From Chitinophaga sp. CB10 (GTDB taxonomy: Bacteria; Bacteroidota; Bacteroidia; Chitinophagales; Chitinophagaceae), in assembly GCA_001870995.2 (NCBI GenBank), contig MLAV02000001.1:682001-746000 (forward strand): a DNA stretch of 64,000 nt, read 5' to 3'. Position numbers and translations under genes: made by a program. Shown piece by piece: positions 59,867 to 64,000 of the stretch (within the stretch, counting starts at the first letter, position 1; every line of letters begins with the position of its first letter). Below the pieces are notes generated by a model. It was not told where the DNA came from. It saw only the letters and a list, made by a program, of their open reading frames with translations, and made no database searches.

Positions 59867-60685
59867 ATGTCCACAAAGAAAAGAATTCTTTTTATTGCCC
59901 AAGAGATGTCGCCTTACCTGGAACTGAGTGATTACGCGGCTATGGTCAATAAAATGGCAATTAAGTCCAATGAGGCCGGACTGGAAGTGAGAGTGATCAT
60001 GCCGAGATTTGGAATTATTAATGAGAGAAGACATCGTTTACACGAAGTGGTACGGTTGTCCGGTATTAACATTGTGATCGACGGGGATGATTATCCGTTG
60101 ATTATCAAGGTGGCTTCATTGCCTAATGCCAGATTGCAGGTCTATTTCCTGGACAACGAGGACTATTTCAAGCGTAAGACAGTGTTCGCGGATGAGAACG
60201 ATCAATTCTTTGATGACAATGCTGCCCGTGCTGTATTCTTCTGCAAAGGAGCCCTGGAAACTGTAAAGAAGTTCGGTTGGCCGCCGGACATCATTCATTG
60301 CAGTGGCTGGATGACCTCCCTGATCCCCATGTATTTAAAGACTGCTTATAAAAAAGAACCGGTTTTTGCCAACAGCAAAATCGTGTACTCTCTCCTGCCT
60401 AATACTTTCAAGGAAAAACTGGGAACGACTTTTGTTAAGAAAGCGACCATCAGCAATCAGATCAAAGAGAAGGACATGGAGCTGTTTAAGGATGGTACCA
60501 ACACCGCCCTCAACAGAGGCGCTGCCAAATACGCAGATGCCGTAGTGCTTGCAGCCGATAAACTGGAGAAAAAAGTAGTGGATGAAGTGAAGGCTGAAAA
60601 AGGTAAGATTATTTTACCTTTCAAGAAAGATAACGAAGATCTGGGCGACTACCTGGGACTGTACAACCAGTTGCTTGGTAAATAG
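59867..60685 (+). CDS. Glycogen/starch synthase-like protein (GT5 N-terminal domain only)
   Basis: 272 residues that match only the first Rossmann domain of ADP-glucose glycogen synthase: RILFIAQEMSPYLELSDYAAMVNKMAIKSNEAGLEVRVIMPRFG, YFLDNEDYFKRK and WPPDIIHCSGWMTSLIPMYLKT. The canonical KxGGL sugar-nucleotide loop and the whole C-terminal domain are missing, so catalysis as in GlgA is unlikely. The short form is, as I recall, widespread in the phylum next to panC and DUF4270, so it is not a local truncation. The role is unknown. Confidence 0.82.
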   Translation: MSTKKRILFIAQEMSPYLELSDYAAMVNKMAIKSNEAGLEVRVIMPRFGIINERRHRLHEVVRLSGINIVIDGDDYPLIIKVASLPNARLQVYFLDNEDYFKRKTVFADENDQFFDDNAARAVFFCKGALETVKKFGWPPDIIHCSGWMTSLIPMYLKTAYKKEPVFANSKIVYSLLPNTFKEKLGTTFVKKATISNQIKEKDMELFKDGTNTALNRGAAKYADAVVLAADKLEKKVVDEVKAEKGKIILPFKKDNEDLGDYLGLYNQLLGK

Positions 60686-60735
60686 CTTCTAACGATACAA
60701 ATGTTCGGCAACTCAACACAAAAACACCTTAACGC

Positions 60736-62091
60736 GTGAAGATCAAATTCAGGAACCTTAGCTACATAGCTGCCATTGTATCTGTACTGTACGTGTCCTC
60801 CGGTTGTAATGAGGCTACCCTGCTGGGTAAGAACCTGATTCCTCCCGGCGACCTGGTATCTGCAAGTGATACAACCATCACCGGCATCATCACCAGGAAC
60901 GTACTGCAATATGATTCCTCCATCATCAACGGATTTAACTACTATACCAAAACCCTCGGTTCCATCACTGCTGATCCGGTGTTCGGTAAAACCCACGCCT
61001 TCGTGTACATGCAGGTTGGCCTGCCCAGCTCCGCATTCACCTTCGATGGCGTTAGCCAGACGCTCGACTCCGTGGTCCTGTCCCTCAGCTACCTCGGCTA
61101 CACCGGCGACTCCACCACACCGCAAACCTTCAGCGTTTACCGGATGACAGAACCCGGTTTCAAAATCGATTCCAACTACGCTTATAACAAGCCGCTGCAA
61201 TACGATCCTTCCCAACTCCTGGGTACCGCTACCGTAACCCCGCTGACCGCCCGCGACTCCGTGAGCATCTACGGTAAAAAGGAAGCCGCCCAGATCAGGA
61301 TCAAACTCAGTAACGCTTTCGGTAATGAGCTGCTGGCACAGAAGTCAGACGGCGCCTTCAAAAACGACTCCGCTTTCGCCATATTCCTCAAAGGCCTGGC
61401 CATCGTACCCGATACCATCCAGGCTAACCACAAGAATATGCTCTATGTGTCCATGAACAACGCCAATACCAAACTGACGGTGTTCTACAAAAACACCACC
61501 ACGGATTCCCTGCGCGCTACCTTTACCTTCAACAGTGCTACCAGCGCACATTCCAACTACTTCGTAAGAAATTACAACGGCTCCGAAGCAGCCAACTATA
61601 TCAATACCACCAACCCGCAGGGCGACAGCCTGATGTTTATCCAGGCCCAACCCGGACTTGTTACCAAATTGACGATCCCCGGACTGGAAAACTTCCCCAA
61701 CGTCCTGATCAACAATGCAGAACTGATAATAACTCAGGTTACAGTCGGAGAAAGTGATCAAAATAATATTTATTCTGATCCAACTAGCTTAATTTTGCGC
61801 CAGTACACCAACGGAGATTCCACCAAGCTCCCGGTGGATGCCAGCGGCGGAACCGCCTACTACGGCGGAACCAAGCAGGTAGTGACCAACTTTGGAGGTA
61901 TGATGATCTCTCAGTATAAGTTTACACTGAATCATTACCTTCAGATGCTCATTAAAAAGACCGAAACTAACAAAGGATTCTTACTGATGGGGTATTCCCC
62001 GCTTGTAATGGATGTCAACCGTTTGAAAGCTGGCGGTGGCTCCCATTCACAATACAGTGTGAAGCTGAGAGTTATTTATACTAAACCATAA
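60736..62091 (+). CDS. DUF4270 lipoprotein
   Basis: 451 residues from a GTG at 60736. Lipoprotein signal with Cys24 (YVSSGC), then the DUF4270 pattern EATLLGKNLIPPGDLVSASDTTI, YTKTLGSITADPVFGKTHAFVYMQVGLPSS and a beta-rich rest. DUF4270 proteins are exported and of unknown function. It lies 50 bases after the glycogen synthase-like gene and 21 before metK in the same direction, so the three may be one operon. Confidence 0.88.
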   Translation: MKIKFRNLSYIAAIVSVLYVSSGCNEATLLGKNLIPPGDLVSASDTTITGIITRNVLQYDSSIINGFNYYTKTLGSITADPVFGKTHAFVYMQVGLPSSAFTFDGVSQTLDSVVLSLSYLGYTGDSTTPQTFSVYRMTEPGFKIDSNYAYNKPLQYDPSQLLGTATVTPLTARDSVSIYGKKEAAQIRIKLSNAFGNELLAQKSDGAFKNDSAFAIFLKGLAIVPDTIQANHKNMLYVSMNNANTKLTVFYKNTTTDSLRATFTFNSATSAHSNYFVRNYNGSEAANYINTTNPQGDSLMFIQAQPGLVTKLTIPGLENFPNVLINNAELIITQVTVGESDQNNIYSDPTSLILRQYTNGDSTKLPVDASGGTAYYGGTKQVVTNFGGMMISQYKFTLNHYLQMLIKKTETNKGFLLMGYSPLVMDVNRLKAGGGSHSQYSVKLRVIYTKP

Positions 62092-62112
62092 AACTGCTAA
62101 TCCAAGTCTTTT

Positions 62113-63369
62113 ATGCCTTATTTATTTACATCCGAATCCGTTTCTGAAGGACACCCTGACAAAGTTGCGGATCAGATTTCCGATGCATTGATCGACAACT
62201 TCCTTGCATATGATGCCAAATCTAAAGTTGCCTGCGAAACACTGGTAACCACTGGTCAGGTGGTATTGGCCGGTGAAGTGAAATCAGAAGCTTACCTCGA
62301 TGTACAGGAAATTGCCCGTGAAGTGATTCGCAAAATCGGTTATACCAAAAGCGAATACATGTTCGAAGCCAATTCCTGCGGCATTCTCTCAGCTATACAC
62401 GAACAATCTCCGGATATTAACCAGGGCGTTGACCGCACCTCTCCTGAAGAGCAGGGCGCCGGCGACCAGGGTATGATGTTTGGTTACGCTACCCGCGAAA
62501 CCGAAAACTATATGCCGCTGGCACTGGACCTCGCACATAAACTGCTGCAGGAACTGGCCGCGCTCCGTCGTGAAAATAAAGACATCACTTACCTGCGCCC
62601 GGATGCCAAATCCCAGGTAACGATCGAATATTCTGACGATAACAAACCTCAGCGCATCGATACCATCGTGATCTCTACCCAGCACGATGACTTCGATACC
62701 GATGAGAAAATGCTGGCCAAGATCAAGGAAGATATGATCAACATCCTGATCCCACGCGTAAAAGCACAGCTGAAACCTGAACTGCAAAAACTGTTCGATG
62801 GTTTCGATATCCAGCACCACATCAACCCAACCGGTAAATTCGTGATCGGTGGCCCGCACGGCGATACCGGCCTCACCGGCCGTAAAATCATCGTAGATAC
62901 CTACGGTGGTAAAGGCGCGCACGGTGGTGGCGCATTCTCCGGTAAAGATCCTTCCAAGGTAGACCGCTCTGCTGCTTACGCTACCCGCCACATCGCCAAA
63001 AACCTGGTAGCTGCCGGCGTTTGCGATGAGGTACTGGTACAGGTATCCTACGCTATCGGCGTGGCCAAACCATGCGGCGTGTATGTAAATACCTACGGCA
63101 CTGCCAAAGTAAATCTGAACGACGGCGAAATCGCACGCAAAGTAGAAGAAATCTTCGACCTGCGCCCTTACGCTATCGAACAACGCCTGAAACTCCGTAA
63201 CCCAATCTATTCCGAAACTGCCGCTTACGGCCACATGGGCCGCGAACCGCAGGTGGTTACCAAAACTTTCAACAAAGGCAAAAAGAACGAGAAAACCGTT
63301 GAAGTAGAACTCTTCACCTGGGAAAAACTCGACTACGTAGATAAAGTAAAGGCTGCTTTCAACATCTAA
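62113..63369 (+). CDS. metK: S-adenosylmethionine synthase
   Basis: Makes SAM from methionine and ATP. 418 residues, slightly longer than E. coli MetK. Signatures: FTSESVSEGHPDKVADQISDALID, GAGDQGMMFGYATRETENYMP, NPTGKFVIGGPHGDTGLTGRKIIVDTYGG, GGGAFSGKDPSKVDRSAAYATRHIAKN. The basic loop near the end (NKGKKNEKTVE) is a common phylum-specific extension. It is followed by a strong terminator. Confidence 0.98.
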   Translation: MPYLFTSESVSEGHPDKVADQISDALIDNFLAYDAKSKVACETLVTTGQVVLAGEVKSEAYLDVQEIAREVIRKIGYTKSEYMFEANSCGILSAIHEQSPDINQGVDRTSPEEQGAGDQGMMFGYATRETENYMPLALDLAHKLLQELAALRRENKDITYLRPDAKSQVTIEYSDDNKPQRIDTIVISTQHDDFDTDEKMLAKIKEDMINILIPRVKAQLKPELQKLFDGFDIQHHINPTGKFVIGGPHGDTGLTGRKIIVDTYGGKGAHGGGAFSGKDPSKVDRSAAYATRHIAKNLVAAGVCDEVLVQVSYAIGVAKPCGVYVNTYGTAKVNLNDGEIARKVEEIFDLRPYAIEQRLKLRNPIYSETAAYGHMGREPQVVTKTFNKGKKNEKTVEVELFTWEKLDYVDKVKAAFNI

Positions 63370-63390
63370 GCAAAACCTTTTAAAATACGC

Positions 63391-63424
63391 GAGGCTGGCT
63401 CATTTGAGCCAGCCTCTTTTTTTA
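63391..63424 (+). terminator. metK terminator
   Basis: GAGGCTGGCTCA (63391-63402) pairs perfectly with TGAGCCAGCCTC (63405-63416), followed by a T run: a classical strong terminator 21 bases after the stop. Confidence 0.93.
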
Positions 63425-63430
63425 TTCCGA

Positions 63431-63498
63431 TATACGCATTGTTCCGATGTAGGCATTATTTCAATAAGGGCATTAGCCTGGTATATGTATTGTTCCAG
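63431..63498. repeat. Four degenerate 17-bp tandem repeats
   Basis: Units at 63431, 63448, 63465 and 63482, exactly 17 bases each, along the pattern TATACGCATTGTTCCGA. Units 1 and 4 are the most alike. The wording resembles the 19-bp units at 38541. The following stretch (63504-63590) carries a looser pair built on CCGGCAAATTA and CCTTG. Confidence 0.6.
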
Positions 63499-63608
63499 TT
63501 TTTAATCACCCCGCCGGCAAATTATCCTTGTCTATGTATCATCCCCCTTCATAATCCCTCCACCGGCAAATTACCTTGACATACGCCCATTATCACCCGC
63601 TCCCCTCA

Positions 63609-64000
63609 TCAATACACCACCGCCCTCACCGACGCCGGCATCTGCGCCTTAAAAGCTTCCAGGTTCCTGCGCAACCCAGGCGCATCCGCACTGTCCAGCG
63701 CAAAGAAATGCACGATCTTATCCGCGCACACCACGTTGTCCTGTATCGTCCAGTCGCCCACAGCAGCCCATTTACCATACAACTCCGGGCTATACCAATT
63801 TTTATAAATCACGGCTATCTTCACGCGCTCCTTTTTCAGGAAACCTACCAGGTAGGCATCGCTGTAATGCCCCGTGAGCTTACTCTTAGCTACTTCGTTA
63901 TTGCCCAGGCCCCAGACGTCAATAATCCGGCTGTCGGACAAAAAGCTGACCGCCCCGATATCATTGGCCGCTACGGATGTTTCCGGGTAATACTGCTGCA
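63609..64000 (-). CDS. C-terminal fragment of a probable membrane glycosyltransferase-like protein (5' end outside window)
   Basis: The frame is open from the window edge to a TAG-type stop at 63609, about 130 residues, so the gene starts beyond base 64000. The readable part starts QQYYPETSVAANDIGAVSFL and continues SRIIDVWGLGNNEVAKSK, a motif seen after the membrane part of GT39-like mannosyltransferases (DIGAxxYFxxxRxxDLxGLG), then a soluble alpha/beta end (VKIAVIYKNWYSPELYGKWAAVGDW). No membrane helix is inside the visible part, so the assignment rests on this motif alone. Confidence 0.55.
   Translation of the reverse strand, partial: QQYYPETSVAANDIGAVSFLSDSRIIDVWGLGNNEVAKSKLTGHYSDAYLVGFLKKERVKIAVIYKNWYSPELYGKWAAVGDWTIQDNVVCADKIVHFFALDSADAPGLRRNLEAFKAQMPASVRAVVY

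Overview
The window is chromosomal DNA from a member of the Bacteroidetes, most likely the Chitinophagaceae (Chitinophaga-like). The evidence is two SusC/SusD pairs, a one-protein hybrid two-component regulator, DUF4270, and upstream elements of the Bacteroidetes sigma type (TTTG, 19-21 bases, TAnnTTTG) in place of -35/-10 boxes and Shine-Dalgarno sites. The assignment below phylum level is inference. Most of the window is housekeeping DNA. I see no insertion sequence, prophage, CRISPR array, tRNA or rRNA.

Layout. 1-7.9 kb: DEAD-box helicase (cut by the window edge), sodium:solute symporter, MarR-GNAT fusion, DinB-like protein, acyl-CoA carboxylase beta chain, RNase HI and an AspT-type transporter. 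8.0-12.9 kb: an orphan SusC/SusD pair behind a full promoter and a cysteine-rich 30-residue leader ORF. 13-24 kb: ICMT-like methyltransferase, thioredoxin, a TPR-like lipoprotein, smpB, accD, fructose-bisphosphate aldolase, alpha/beta hydrolase, a Rieske lipoprotein, a BtuF-like protein next to cystathionine beta-synthase, bioD, formyl-THF cyclo-ligase and lpxK. 24-32.6 kb: RNase R with a histone H1-like tail, polyprenyl diphosphate synthase, amino-acid permease, DoxX, Smr protein, RNase P RNA (rnpB) and a DUF4870 protein. 32.7-43 kb, minus strand: S8 protease, a lysine-catabolic operon (ALDH7, DUF1338/HglS-like, saccharopine dehydrogenase) with a long structured leader, panB, ppx and ppk1.

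43-64 kb: a GT-C membrane protein, a LPG-synthase-TM-like protein and panD. A plus-strand polysaccharide utilization locus (PUL) follows, with hybrid regulator, SusC, SusD, surface glycan-binding protein and glycoside hydrolase. Then come panC, a glycogen synthase-like protein, DUF4270, metK and a fragment of a membrane glycosyltransferase-like protein. The PUL sits between panC and panD, which are usually neighbours in this phylum, so it looks like an insertion into an old housekeeping block.

The observations most worth testing are the Cys-rich leader peptide in front of susC (8059-8151), a compact multi-helix RNA at the exact start of the lysine-catabolic transcript (38792-38888), eight 19-bp tandem repeats in the same leader (38541-38692), the PUL wedge, the H1-like tail on RNase R, and a Rieske protein whose second ligand box is altered.
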